Below, one piece after another: positions 10,816-25,489 of a stretch of DNA of 64,000 nt. A program made the position numbers and the translations under genes. Numbering within the stretch: position 1 is the stretch's first letter; every line of letters starts with the position of its first letter. The notes under the pieces are model-generated. The model made no database searches and had not been told where the DNA came from. It was given only the letters and a program-made list of their open reading frames with translations. Origin of the DNA: Cucumis sativus (lineage: Eukaryota; Streptophyta; Magnoliopsida; Cucurbitales; Cucurbitaceae); assembly GCF_000004075.3 (NCBI RefSeq), contig NC_026656.2, positions 13,144,001 through 13,208,000 on the forward strand, read 5' to 3'.

Positions 10816-13800
10816 TTCTTCTTTTTTTCTTTACAAAAATCTGTATAATAACTGTTCAAAAATATCCAAAATGAGGTTTTTTTTTTTTCTTTTTGCTTCT
10901 TTTTTGTTTCATTTTTTAAGTTTTTCATCTTTGACAAAACTGTATGTAAACTAGTTTGGTAATGGATTAGAAAAAGCCTTCTAACAGTTCATTTAGCCTT
11001 TTGTAACTTTTCTTTTCCTCTTGTTTTTCCATATATATGATAACTTTTGATCTCAATCTACCTTTGTCTCTTTGTTCGTCATCGTTTTGTTTCTTAACTT
11101 GGAAGTTTTAGCGGTTGTCGTCCTTGATTCAAGAGGGAAGCCCTTTCTTGATCAATTGCCTTATGCTTCCTTCTACGTTAATTGAGAATAAAGCTGGGAA
11201 AGACAATTTGGAAGTGATTGCATGTTTGAGGTGTTATTATTAAAAGTCAATAGAGGAAATTGCAACGAGTGACGGATTGAGAATATGATATTAAAAACTC
11301 ACATTTTTTTTTCATTAAGTAGATATAACACTTTTTAGTGTATCAAAGTATAACAAGATCACTATCAAGTATATCAAGATTATTATGTGTATCGTGTGTG
11401 TTGGGTATATTAGGTGTATCTATACTTTTTGACGTATTCATGGGTTGGACAAGCCTAATTTTAAAAACTTATTTTGTCAAATTTGTAAAAAGAAAAACTC
11501 TTATATATGTGTTTTGGGTGCAAACTATTTTAACAAATTGGTAGAAAAAAAATACACACTATACCAAAGAGACAAATAGAATATAAGTCCATTTGCATAT
11601 TGAGCATATGCATTTATTTATGAGTTATTTACAATTTTGATCATAGGACTTAGAGAAGCAGATTACATATAAACCCACTAATTCAGTGGTATCGTATTGA
11701 ATTTTGAAAACATTCTTTCTAATAATGTTGTTCTTCTTCTAACTATGGACATACACATTATTAATGAATCACACGTATCTATGTATCGATCTCTATACGT
11801 TTTTTTTTTTTTTTTGTATTGTTTAATTGTTAGTTTCGTAACAACATACATGATCTCATCTAAAAAATTGTAAAAGTTTGTATATTCATATCTAGTTCGA
11901 TAATAGTTGACATATTTGGATTCTCTCAGATTCAAAATGGTCGAATGAACAATAAATTCAGGAGATAGGAATAATTTGTATTTATTTATTCATTTGAGAA
12001 ATATGGGAAAAAGAGTTTTTAAAATATAGAGTGGTTGGAGAAACAAGAAGTAATGAACATATATTGTCAATTTCATCATCCAAACTTTGCATTGGGATTT
12101 GATAATAATATATCTTCTTCTTTATTATAAACAAATTCAACTATACTACTCTATGCTAATCTACCGATTCAATTCATTACAAATCATCAATCTAGAGAGT
12201 AGTTAAGGTTAGTTAAGCTTCCTTTCTTTATTTTTCATAACAGTTTGTATAATAAAATTGTTTATAATCAATCTCTTGAGAGAGCGGGTCGTATATATAT
12301 CGTGTATTTAAGTTGTGGATCAAGTTTACGGTTCGACATTAAAGTCGTGTATGTATCAGGTACACGACTTGACTCGCGTGTCTAAGTCAAATTGATCAAA
12401 ATATTTGTGATTGGATTCATGACTTTCTTTGAAAACTAAAACTATTTTGTTGTTTACCATAGCTTGTACATCAAACTCATTTATGTATTATCTTTTCTAA
12501 ACCATCCTAATTTTATCATTACTCTTAAAAAAACACTATTCCTAAACTTTGATCCAAATCTTAATAGAGAATTCTTTTAAAAGGCCCTAAACTTTAAAAA
12601 AAAAAAAAAATTAACAAACAAACTTTCAACACTTTTAAAGATTTTTTTATTTTTTAAAAAAACAAATACATTACACTAAATATTTGGTCAATTTTTATAT
12701 TTTTAATAATTTTCTTTTTAGAAAAAAAAAAAGTAAACTTACATTAGTTATTATTTTAAAAAATCATATGCTTTCTTTGTCATTTGAAATTATCTTGTAA
12801 AAAATTATTAATTATTTATTGTCAAATGATTGAGGGGTCGAAAGCAAAAAACAATTATATATTTGTGATAGTGTTACATCAATTTAATAACGAAATCATC
12901 ATAAATTTATAAGAGAGGATAAACGAAAAATCAAAACCTCAATATAATTTCATGCTGAAAATAGGATATGATTGAAAAGATATTTGAATGCGGGCTGTTC
13001 CTATCAATTAACCTAACCTTTATTTACTGTCTTTTTTATTTACTTTTTACTTTTTCATCTGAAAGAGTTTCAATGTTCAATCGTTTTCTTCTTAGATCTT
13101 ATAACCTTTGTTACGTCATGTCATACCCATTTCTCCTGCTTTCTTTTTCTTCTCTTTTTTGTTTCTGACATGGAAACATATATATATATATATAGTTATA
13201 CACACACACTAGAAAAGTTGAATATAATAGGTATATATATATAAATATTTGAACTTGGGAAGCAAACAATTTCTTCAAATGTCTGGGTTACTATAGATTG
13301 AACACATTTTCTTTCAATCCTTTGTTGCATGGTTTATGTAACATATATAATATTAGTACTATTGTGGATTATATATATATTTACATAATATAATTTAGTT
13401 TAAATTTCAAAATATACACTTTTAACTTAGATTTTTTCACTAAGTACTTATTTGCAATAATTGTTTTTAATGTCTAATATTAATTAATTTAAAAGAATAT
13501 ATAATTAATTAAGTTTCTATTTTTTTCATCATTATTAAAATTCATTTAAATTTAGGCTCCATGATTATTTTTAACTTTTAACCAAAATCACGTATTGTTT
13601 TCATGAATTAAAAGAGTATAATTGAAATTCGAATTATATAAAGCTTAAATTGAAAAGATATATCATCATGCACTATAATAGAACTCATGGAATCCTTTTT
13701 CAAATAGTTAATATGATTTAATTCAATATCAACTCATCATATATCATTAGTTCTTACAAATAACTTGTCGCAACTCCTTGAGCCACACTACTTCAAATGA

Positions 13801-13944
13801 CATTAGTTTACACTATAGTTCTCTCCCAATTTTGTATTAAATTTTCATAAAATGAAAAATAATTGCATATTGAATCATTCTATCTTTTTCATCACCAAAC
13901 AAAAAAAAAAAAGAAAGGAAATTGAAACGTTAAGAAGACGACGG
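10816..13944. other. Intergenic region between convergent ARO and LAX genes
   Basis: Begins with the T-rich 3' UTR of the ARO gene (to about 11050). The remainder is AT-rich. There is an (AT)n/(AC)n microsatellite at about 13178-13209 and ATATAT runs near 13230 and 13370. At 12290-12400 a GC-richer patch with TCGTGTATTTAAG and CGTGTATGTATC-like repeats looks like a short relic repeat. The open frames at 11338-11544, 11678-11935 and 12968-13168 have no recognisable domain. The 3' UTR of the LAX gene lies at the right end. I see no gene. Confidence 0.5.
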
Positions 13945-16900
13945 TTAGTGGTTGTGGTGGTGGTGGTGTAGCGGAGGGGGTGCCATTGTGAAGTTATGTT
14001 GCTGCGAAGGCAAAGGAGGTGGGCATTGATAACACTTGGCAAAGAGGCCGAAATTATCAATCTGTCGTATGAAGTTCGTCATACTCGCCCACCCACCAAA
14101 GCCAAACCCTACAACCAACACCCATACTACTACAAACACATTAATAGTATAGGTCCCCACCCACTTGCCCACAAATTTAGGTGGTTGCTCGACAGCATTC
14201 TGCAACATAAAAGAATAAATTTATCCAAACCTTTCAACTTAAATTAGCAGTTAGATTTATAGACAAATGAAGTGATCAGATACACACGAAAACGACTAAC
14301 CTCTCTTGCAGTAGGGGATTTGAAGGTGAACATATGAGCAAGGGCGGGGATGATGTAGACGGTGAAACTAACGAGGAGTGAACCCACGGCCGAGTTGATG
14401 GGACCGAAAAAGGGAAAAACAATGGCCAAAAACCAAATGGGAATGACGACAGGCAATCTAGCTGCGGCTCGTTTGCATAAGCTCTTGCATTTGTGCATCC
14501 CTATTGCTTTCTCCCATACAAAATATAATGGTGTGCATGCAAACCCAAATGTTATGAACTGCATGCCCCCACATATCAAACCCCATTAGTAAAAACAAAT
14601 AACTACTAACAATTCAACTTTACTAACTCACTTGTTTGATGAAAATATCAATCATCAATGGTTATTAGTCTATACTGTCAATTAACTAATGGAGTCACAC
14701 ACAAAAAAAAAAAAAAAAAAACTCAGTTGATACTGTACATTGACGACCAAAAAATTTATGGTTCAAATCATGTTATCCTTTATATAAATAAACAAATATT
14801 TAAAGTTATTGAAAAGGACGGGGTAATATTCAATTCACTCACCAAAAACCAATCAAGCAAACTTGAGGTTTTTTTTTCTATAAAGTTTCTAATTATATTT
14901 ATTATCTAGTAACAAAACAAGTTCGGTCTTTTTAGGCGGCTGGTTTTATGATTTTCCTCCTAGGTTCTCATGTCTCCGTCTGTTGTTCCTCCCATCTCTA
15001 AGATGGTTCATACATGTCACCAACCATTGCTCCTTCTCGTTTCTCAAAATGCTACGTCCCTACCTTTTCCTTGTCACAAAATGCTTAAACACAATCCAAC
15101 CTGATCTATAACCCACGAACACATCTCTAACCTAATTCTCATTTCTTATAGAAAAATATCATGAATTAGAAAAAGACTGAATTCATGCATACAGTTGATC
15201 AAAGTCAGTTTGATAAGAAAAAACCACTTCAATTGAACTGATAATTAATCACTTGGATGTAATAAATAGACAGAACTACAAAACTGACATAAAAAGAAAA
15301 TTAATGAAATGATAAAGTTGAAAAAAATGACCTGATGAATGAGCATTAAAACAACAGCCAAATCCCTGAAGGAAGATTTAGGAAGAAGAGCAAAGGCATT
15401 AGAATGATTAAGAAGCAAATCTCCAAATGCCCAATAAACAGCCGCCGCTGATGGAAGTGTCAATGTCAATACATAAGCCGTAGCCATCAAATATATCCCT
15501 TTAAATTTCTCTGGCTTCCACATTGCATCCATTATTTCTCTACAATTTAATAAATTTAAAAAGTTACACCAAACATCACCCTTACTCTAAAAAATTACTT
15601 ATAAAATTAGTAAACAGTCTATCTATCAATCAAATTTTTCTAAACGTTAAGTTTGTTCTGTTGTGACTATTACTCATAAAAGCTATTGTTGTTAACAATT
15701 ATCAATGACACATTTTTCACGTTGAAAGCTATCACTAATAGCATCTATTAATGTCATGTTATCTCTCTGTTATATATTTTATTGATTTTTCTTTTTTTTT
15801 TTGCTTTTAAGTGTCATTTATAGGTGTTTGTAATAAATCTTTCACATTTTAAACAGTAAGAATAATAATAAAAGTAATAGTAATTCTTAGTTTAAAAAAA
15901 ACCACTAAAAAAACTATATAGATTTAGTTTGAATTTTCACATTTTGTACTTAGCCAAGAGAGTAAATGAATGACGTCATTTTTCAAAACCATTCTTCTGA
16001 GTAGTCCTTTCACATTAAAACACCAATTTTTTATTTTGTTTATGCAATAAAGTTCTTTCATATTTAATACTTTATGTGTCATTTAATGTTGTTCAAGATA
16101 TAATAATAAATGAATGACATCATATATGATGCATGCTACCATATTATTAAAAGCTTTTGTTTTAAGAAGTGATTGATTGTTCACGTGTAGAGCTAGTTCT
16201 TTTTAATACTCTTTATGGCTATTGTCTACCCAACATTCTATTTGAAATATTCCAATATAATTCATTTTAATAAATCTGAATTCAGTTTTCAAACACGTTT
16301 ATGTTTATTTTTACTCTACCTCCTAATTTGACTTTATAAAACTTCACTTTTAAAAGTATATAAAATGAACTAAATTATCATAGACAAAAAGTAAAAAAGT
16401 AAAAAAGTAAAGAACGTTTAAAGTAAATATGTAAAGGAAAAGATAATGTTAGTGATAATATATGAAGATGGTGGAATGGATAAAAAAGGGTAAAAAAGCA
16501 AATAGAGAAAGTGCTTTTGATAGAAGAAGTGAGAAGAGAAAATATCAAAAAAGGAAGAGAGACGCCATGCCAAAATTAAAACTTTTTTCAATCACACCTC
16601 ATAAAGACAAATATCTAATAATACAAACAAAACACTTATATTTTTACATTTATATTCCCTTTGTATGTAAGACTTCAAAAGTTACCCTCTTAATTTTAAT
16701 ACTCACTTTAAGTGATATTAAATTTTCATTGTTAAATAAACTAAGTAAAAGTTCCAACATTTCATTTAGTTTCATAATTTTCACAAAATTTTAACCAACT
16801 AAAACAATATAAACTCAAACATTCCACGATAAACCCTAAACATTTTCAAAACTTAGAAATTAAGGAATGCATTTAGGATAGATATTATTCAAACTAACTT

Positions 16901-18483
16901 GTATTACAATAAAATTTTGTAATCTCTAGTTAATTATCTTCCACATTATTTCAAAACTTTCAATTTTTTATCCTACATATATTATTTATTACAATTTTTT
17001 TTCTGTAAAATTAATTATTTTCTTCCCAAACTAAAATAATCTACCCTACCTTACATTCCAAACCTAAATTATTATAACTTTAAAATTATAATTTAGGATG
17101 TGAACAATTTTGTTTCAAGTGTAAAGAAAAGAAAAGTTTTTAGTTTTTTAGGGGTGAAAAAATGAAGAGTAAAATGAAAAACTAAAAGTATAGGTTTTAA
17201 TTACTTACACAGTGACGGCATGTCCCCCAAATGTGTACAGAATGTTAGTGGCCCCTGTGAAGTATAGGACCATCTTGGTCGGACCCGAGTGTTTCACTCC
17301 TTCAACCTAAATGTGTTCCACCAAACCTTATTTTAAATCACATTTTTTTTCAAAATATTTACAGACATAGTAACTACTGCAATCTATCTATGAAATATAG
17401 GACCATCTTTGTGTTTATTATCATACAGATCGATAGATGATAGCAAGTGGTCTATAAACTGTATGATATTTTGGTATATTGATAGCATTTACCTGGCCAT
17501 GAAGGAAGGAGGCAATGGCAAGATACCAAGCAGTGTAAGTGGTCATTGCAAGACCCAAAAAAGACCAAATTCTGTAATTATGAAAAGAAGGAACAAACAC
17601 AGTTGTTGCACAGCATGCTCCAAAGATGTATGTCCATGTCCTCTTCTCAATCTTCTCATTTATGTAATATATGTTGCTACACACCAAAATATATATAAAT
17701 ATTGTTTTACTCCACAATATTAATTGATAATGATATCAATATGTTAAGATTTAACTAATTTCCATACTATTCATCATCTTACCTTGCACATGCTATTAGT
17801 TGGATCACTGACCCGAATAACAAAAACGTGCAATTGAACACTAGTCCCACGTTCCTCCATCGCCTCCCTAGTAGCCCCTCTAGAACCTCAAACCACTGTA
17901 TTATCATCATAACAACAAAATTGTATTGTTTAACGTTTAACCTAAAGCTTAAGTTGTAATATTATTATTATTAATTGGGAAGGAAAATGACTTCTGGAGA
18001 ATCTGTCTAAAGAGAAGAGTGTTGAGACCTGAATGACATGATTTGTAAAGTATTGAGGTTTTTGAGTCTGTTTCCTTAGTTTATATTCAAGATAAAGTGA
18101 AGTAATAAGATAAGCTGTCCAACTTCCCATCAATCCATACAACAGCTGAAGAACAATTCCAGAAACCATTCCCATTTGAGAAAATGAATATGGCAATGTA
18201 AGAAGAACTTGAGCAACCTGTTCATCATCATTAAAAACCCAAATTCAAAACCCATATTACTATAATCAGCATTCAATTGATTAGGGTCCTTATAATAATT
18301 TACCTGGTTTGAAGCACAACTGAACCAAGCATCATAACCTGAACCCCCATGCCAAAACAGCTTCGAGAGCTTCGTTTTCGCGTTGGTTGGCTCATTATTG
18401 TTATGATTACTATTCTTCCCAACTATCACTGTTGTCGTTGTCATTGTCGTCGTCGTCTCGGCAGCTGCCTCCGCCATCTCCAT
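13945..18483 (-). CDS. LAX2: AUX1/LAX auxin influx carrier, LAX2-like, 8 exons
   Basis: Exons read on the minus strand: 18483-18304, 18217-18029, 17895-17783, 17676-17493, 17306-17209, 15539-15332, 14558-14301 and 14199-13945. All borders are GT-AG and the frame is kept throughout, giving 494 aa, normal for AUX1/LAX. This is a proton-coupled amino-acid/auxin permease family importing indole-3-acetic acid across the plasma membrane. Hallmarks include WHGGSGYDAWFSCASNQ, LPYSFSQMGMVSGI, NHVIQWFEVLEGLLG, YIFGACCATTVFVPSFHNYR, GATNILYTFGGHAVTVEIM, LPVVIPIWFLAI.FPFFGPINS and GFGFGGWASM, spread over about 11 membrane spans. GDLLLNHSNAFALLPK, ENAVEQPP and KCYQCPPP match the LAX2 branch as I remember it rather than AUX1. 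The N-terminus is Thr-rich and the C-terminus is His-rich (HHHHHNH). Intron 5 (17208-15540) is the longest, about 1.7 kb. Confidence 0.93.
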
Positions 18484-18569
18484 TTTCTCTTGTGTGTGTG
18501 TCTCTCTCTCTCAAATGGACAGTTCGTTGGATTATTGTTTTAATGTGTATGGGGTTTCTCCCTAGGATG

Positions 18570-18577
18570 TTTATATA
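18570..18577 (-). promoter_or_regulatory. TATA box of the LAX gene
   Basis: On the minus strand TATATAAA lies 87 bases before the start codon at 18483. The leader between them contains a (GA)n/(CA)n stretch at about 18493-18516. Spacing fits a plant core promoter with a leader of roughly 60 bases. Confidence 0.55.
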
Positions 18578-21324
18578 GAAGGAGACTGAAAGCTACGTTG
18601 CCAAACATAAAGAAACATATACCCTTTTTTGCCCATTGCTATCAGAAAGGGGAAGTTGACAACTTTAAAACCAAAAAAAAAAATAAAAAAAAATGAAGAG
18701 GGACCTGCTGCAAAAATATAATAAGATCAAAAGAGGAAATAATGAATCTTTATATATATATATATAATCTGAAATACCAAAAGATAATTACGTTAAGAAG
18801 AATTAAAACTAACTTTATAAAGCATAAAATATGGCACTTTTCATATTTGTTGATTTAAATGTTATGTTAAGGAAAAAGGCTTTTGGGCTGTTAGGTAGTC
18901 AACTTTTTAATAAAATTTATGATTTCATTTTTTATTTAACCATCAATATAATTAAATTTGATACGACATCTTTGAATGTTTTAACATAGTGATTCCTCTT
19001 GTAAGGGATTCTTAAGACCACTGGGGAACATAACCACTATTAAAAGTCACTTCCTAGCTATATATAATATATAGAGCCTAGTACCTACAATCAAATTTTG
19101 GAATCTATATTTATATAAACATTAAGAAGAAATATGAAAATTTGTCTCTCCTCAGTGTACTGTTTCCAAATATGTTTTAAGGGTTGTAAATAGAATTCGT
19201 ATTTATTTTATATTTTTTAAAAAAATATTAAATATCAGCATGGTTTAGCAGTTAAAACATTGTTCCCTTTGCTTTGAGGTGAGATATATTTGAATGATAA
19301 AGTTATGTTGTTTAAGAAATTAGTATTCAAAATAGATGTATGTGTCGTTGGCTCTCATAATGAATTTATGAAGGACCATATGATTAATTTAATAGTACAA
19401 AAACATAGGACGTGAGACAATAATTAATGTAAGAAAAAACAGTATAATCAGTAAGTAACACAATAACAATATACATATATATATTTAAAACAGTAATATA
19501 ATAATATAATAAACTATGATTGTACTTCTAAATTGTGGAGATGACTTAGTTAAGGTGGAAGAACTCAAGTGTGTATTATTAAATATCTTGATACGAAAAT
19601 TGTTAGCTAGTTTGATTGTACATTTGGTAGTCAGTTCTGAACTTTTTACATTTTTGTATAAAGTTCTACGAACTAAATTTTTGAAAATTTTAAATCCGAG
19701 CCTAATTTACTGTAAAATTTTATTTATTAGTTATTTGTATTTGGAATTTTTCACATATTTCTTTTCTTGTAATACGTCACAGCATTTAAACTTTATGGAC
19801 AGCATACCTAAAAAATAGTAATAGGAATAAAAAAGGAAAAAAATAAACCTTTGCACAATCAACATCATTCTCGATTTTCTAAAAAAAAGAGAGAAATATA
19901 TTATAAGCATATTATATAAAATTATTGTTATTATTTAATGGATTTGATAAAGTCTACACTAGAATTAGATGGACTTCTACGAGGTAAAAATAATATTTTA
20001 TCCTTAATTATTCTAATTTATAAACGTAGGTCTAATTTTGGCGTAATACCATATTGATCTTTAGAGTATAAATTCTCTAATTATTTTCTGAATATATAGT
20101 TCATATAATCATCTTAATGGTTAAGAAAAGTTTGAATTTTCACTTTAATTATGATAGAATTACATGGTTTAGTTTGACATCAAATATTGTCATCCTCTAA
20201 AATTCCGTGTTTCATTTCTTCTATTGTCTACTAATTTTAAAAACTACAAAATGTAAGTTAAAATTTTTTGTTTTGTTTTTTGAAAATTTTGAAAGATAAA
20301 TAAAGTCTTTCAATGAATTCGTAAGAGATTTAATTTTAAAGAACAAAAAACATCTAAAAAAATAAAATGGTTATCCGAGAAGTCTTCCAAAATTTTATCT
20401 AGGGTTATAAAACTCGTACATAATTGAATGACCGCCTTACATGTAAGGTCTAGCTAGCTTAAATTCTTTTTCTCTCAATGAAGACGGTAAACAATGTAAT
20501 ACAACAACCAACAACGACGAGGAAACGCCAACAGTTAGTATTAAGAACTGTGATGCTATATGTCACACGGGCCCATATGTTTGTTGTCCATAAATAATGG
20601 GTACAAGGATTTAGATACTGTGGGCATTATATTCAAATTGAATTGTAATGTTACCAAATTTATATCATGTCTATATAAATTAGAAAGAGAATCATTTTCT
20701 AGTATATCTACTTTTTAATTCTCATCACAAATTGTAAACAACACTTATAATGGATTAAAATATTAAAATTTTGAAAAAAAAATATCAATATAGTATTGAT
20801 GTTCATATGTATTTTTGAAAAATTTAACGAAATAATCAATTAATAATAGCAATAATAATAATCATCTTAAAAAAATCAGTACATTAATCGAAGGTTGGAA
20901 GTATCTAGATTGATAACATAATAGTACGTGTCATTAATTAGTATAGTATAGTGTATGATATATCAGTCATCCTCAAAATAATATATCTTTAAAATATATA
21001 TATTTTTTTACTATATATGATTTGCATATTTACTTGAATAATTTAAAATACTTATTTTCTTTACTAAACTCACGTTAGCAATTTTTTAATGTTTCATCTA
21101 TTTTTATATGATGTAAGAAATATTGATTAATCCTTTAAGTTGATATCAACTTCGTAGAGTTGTAGATATATGAATTAATAATAATAATAAAGTTGATATA
21201 TGAGAAAGAAAATTTACACCTTAAAAATAGTTTTAAGATTTTACCTGAAAGAAGTATCTATGGCATAATGTACACATTTGCATGGAAGATTTATAGTATT
21301 TATATGTGCAAAATCAACATATTC

Positions 21325-21725
21325 ATTAAAGGTGTGTTTGGAAGTGACGGTCGAAAATAGTGATTTATGAAAAGAAAAAAAAGGATTTAGGTATAATTGA
21401 TTTTATAAATTAATGTTTAAACAATAAAATTTATGTTTAGTAACAAACTCTTAAAATTGATTTTCAATCCTTGTTTAATACCAAAAGTGATTTTAAAACT
21501 ATCAAATTACTAGAAAAAATGTATTTTTGATATTTAAAAAACTATACAAAATAAGGTGGTAATTTTTAGTTAATGAATTTTAGCCCACGATCACTAGAGA
21601 GAAGTGATATTCCAGAACTCGATTATTGATGATCTCTTATTTATCTAAAATCACATTGTTTAAGTTGTTAAACCAGTTAAAAAGTGATTTTTGCTGGTGC
21701 AAGAGTGACCAAACAAAAACAATCT
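21325..21725. mobile_element. Possible MITE (TGTTTGGAAGTGA-type ends)
   Basis: The left end reads GGTGTGTTTGGAAGTGAC and the right end, read on the opposite strand, TGTTTTTGTTTGGTCACTC, so the ends resemble each other as inverted repeats. Internally, AAAGTGATTTT-like words occur in both orientations (near 21486, 21648 and 21678), which is typical of short non-autonomous TIR elements. No transposase frame is present, and no clear target-site duplication could be read. Confidence 0.4.
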
Positions 21726-24700
21726 AATTTTCTTTCAATGATTGACCATAATTAAAAGGTGGAGAAATATATATGCAAAGCCTTGTGTTTTTAATCCATA
21801 CTTTTCCTTTCTCTACACTACAAAAAATTGCTATTATATATATCAATTGCAACAAACTTTTATCTAATAATCAAAATAAAAAACAGAAAACAAAAATAGA
21901 AAAATATTGAAACCCTTTTTTAAAAAATAACAAAATTCATCGTATTCACTTTACTTCATTTAAAAATTTTGCACAAAATAGTATTTTTTTTTTTTTACTA
22001 TTCATCACAATTCTTCTATATTATTTTAAATGAGAAAATTAATATGCAACCGAATATAATCAACAGATTAAATAAAGGGTATTTTCAATGCTTAAACTAA
22101 TTTAAATTGAAACAAAAAAAATTAAAATGAGAGCATTTATTTCTTTAATAACACACCTTTTTTCATATATGTTTTTATCTTATATTCAAATTGGACGTAA
22201 TTATCTATTTTCAATGTTATATAACTCAATTACATTTAAGCTCTAAACAAGTTGCAAAAAGTTTTTTTAAAAAAACCATAGTTAGAAACAAGCTTCTTTT
22301 GTTCAAGAAACAATAACATAAAAAAAATAATAAAAAAAAATAGTCCCTAAACATTTTTCGGTTTCTAATTTTTTTTTAATAGAATAGAAAACAAGAAAGA
22401 AACATTATGAATATATTTTATAAAGAAAAAACTGGAAGGTTACATAAATTAATTAAGCACAGATAGAATACAATGGAATAATTATCAGTACAAAAGAAAT
22501 GGCAGAGATGATATATAAGATAAAATTATGAAAGTATGGATGTGTGTAGTACAAACAAGTAATTAAAGTTTATTGGTTTGGTGTGTATGGTTGTGTGAGA
22601 AATTATTATTGAAATTGAAAAGCCTAAGTTTTTAATTTGGAGCAGAGAAATGTCTGACTTTGGGCAATGACAAATATAAAAAGATGAAAGGAAATGTATA
22701 AATATATTTCAGAATAATGTACATTTACTTTTCTAGCTTTAAGATTAATGAAATATATCAAATGAAAACCCCCTAAATAAATAAAAAAGGTGGTGTGTGT
22801 TATTATTGCATGCAATGCAGTGAATTAAATGGGCCTTTCGTGTACGTTTTGTTTCATAATTCATACAAAAATTTATATATGTGGGGAACTCATACAACCA
22901 TACACTATATATACATTAATAATTCATTATTAAATCTTTTTACCTTTTCTATTCTTCTTTAATTTCCATCCTTATCTCTTTTTTTTTTCTTTCAATTTTT
23001 AAATAAAATTTATATTTAAATGATAATTTTGAGGTACATCAATCAAGTAAGATTAAATAAAATTACAAAGGTTGTACTCTTATATGTATGCTATCAAGAT
23101 TACAATGACATCCGTAAACTCTAGATTGTAACTCATATGACCACTTAGGTTTTTTCTAGATGCGAGAATGATCTTTAAAACTTAAGACTCTGTTAAGTAT
23201 ATGATTATTAGTGATGAAAAACTTGAGCTTTTTCCCTAGATGTATATGATAACTTTATCTCACAAAAACCATGCTTAAGGCTCCGTTTAAGATTGAGAAA
23301 TTCTTCTCAATTGAATCAACTTTAGGCTCTCTAAAGCAGTGTAATATATATATCTAATTGAAATCAATTTAATCTCCGCATCGAATTGCTCATAGGATTT
23401 GTCACCACACCAAAAAAGAAAAGAAAAAAAAATCTTCTGGTTCAAACATAATACTCTATTAAACTTTTGATGGAAAAACAAGTAAAAAAAACAAAATTAT
23501 TTACGGCATTCCCCCTAGCAACGCATGCTTCTTGAGCTTAAATAGCACGATAAAAAAAAAAATCATAATAAATTAGCAAGATTCTAAAAAAAGAAACCAG
23601 CCCAACAGATAAATTAGCTAGTGATCATTAAAAGGGTATTTAGTGATGCTACTATGTCAAGGACATGAGTTTGGTACTCACTAAGAGACAAATGATCTTC
23701 CATATTTATGTTTACAATTGTAAAATTTTTGTCCTTTCAACGGAGGTCCTCGTGGTTTTTGTTTTTTGAAAATTAGCTAAAATGTCTTATTTCTATGTGT
23801 TGAATTTTGACAAAATATGTTAGAACATTTGTCTCACATTGAAAAAAATTAAGAAAGTTTATGCATCTAGTTCGAATGATCAAGATGTATTCCCATGCAT
23901 CACATTGTATAAAAGTTTTGAGAGAGTACTCCTAGATTTTCTTGAAAGTGAAATGTTTTCTTGTTTTATTTTAATTTTTTTACTTTTGTTTAGTGCTGTA
24001 ATAGAAGTGGATGGTTATTTTTGTTTCCAAACAAAATGGAGATATATTAATCATCCTAACTAAATTATACATCATGGATTTAGTTAGGATTTCTTCTTTT
24101 CCCTAATCACGTGGTAATTTGTTCAGTGCGAGTTATTTTGTACAAACAATATACATACATACCATAACATGATGATGTTAAACCCATAGCAAACATAAAT
24201 AAATATAAATACACATATACAAAATAAAAATAAATGAAAAAGTATAAAGTTTCTGAATATGAATTGGTATTATTATTATTATATATTAATTATAAACAAA
24301 CTCATTATTTCTTTTCTTGTGGGACTTAGGTTAAAAATAAGAGTAGTGAGAAAGGGACAAGTTTTTATATTTGAATGTCTCCCTTTGAAGACATAGACAA
24401 ACTTAAACACTTCATTGTTATTTATATGTATCTTACAAAACATACATATGTAGGTCAAACTTGAGACATAATCTTTTATATATCCTTACAAAACTTTTAT
24501 TGTGTGTACCTTTTTCTCTTTTGACTCATTCATAATGATAAACTTAATAATTTTGCTTCATCTCATTTCATGATTTAACTCAAATAGTTTATGTTTGTTT
24601 AATTTTCTTCTAATTGTTTTTTTTCAAAACTAATTCAAGTTGTGACTTGTTTTGCTCTCCTTCCAACCCTATAATTATTATTGAGTTTTAAAAAAAAAAT

Positions 24701-24899
24701 TCATATATAAAACTTCGGATTTTTTTTAATTAAATTAATTGTATATATAGTTTTTTTTATGTTGCATAGCTCAACTAGCTTACAATATATATCGTCCATC
24801 TCAAACTACTTTTAATTTCTACCTTATATATAATATGTTGTTTAAATAAAAATAAGCTTTCATTATTATGAATTAACTTATAAACAAATTAAATTGAAT

Positions 24900-25045
24900 A
24901 TAACTTTACTAATTAAAACAATTTCAAATAGTAAAATACTTATAAAATATACAAAAATTTTAGATCTATTATGGATAGACATTGATAGACTATCATTAAT
25001 AAAATCTAAAATTTTACTATATTTTATAAATATTTTTAACTTGTC
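24900..25045. repeat. Dispersed repeat family 1, copy a
   Basis: An inverted-repeat-like unit in which AAAATTTTAGAT, GATAGACATTGATAGACTATC and AAATTTTACTATATTTTATAAATATTT occur in order. The outer segments are complementary, and the middle carries the palindromic GATAGACTATC words shared with the copies at 26860, 29865 and 46865. Confidence 0.5.
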
Positions 25046-25489
25046 ATGACGTAGTTTTATCCAAACAAATAATACATAAAATATGGAATTAAACTCACCC
25101 AAAAATCTTATGGGAAAGACCAAAATAACCATTTCTCTAATAATAATAGTAACCAAATAAAGCTTTAGTAGTCTGACTATGGAATGAATTCATTCAAATT
25201 CAATATTTTGTCATAAAGTGAATTTATTGGGTTCTTCAAACAAAAAAAAATTAAAGTGAATTTAATGTTAACTCCATAAGAAACCACAGTCAATTTTGGT
25301 CATTGAGATAAACTTAAAAAGAAAAGGAAAAGAAAGAAAACAACATTATAATGATTCAAAGTTGCTTTTTGGTTTCGTTTATGAACAGCAAATTAATAAA
25401 GTTAGAGAACCATAAACTTACTTTCCAAATGGACCAATTTATGCACACATCATCCTGTCCTTTCTTTCTCTTTCTTTTTCTTTTATATT

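Noticed and set aside
19516..19818. 100-codon frame in the desert
   Set aside because: Leu/Phe/Ile-rich translation of AT-rich DNA with no motif.
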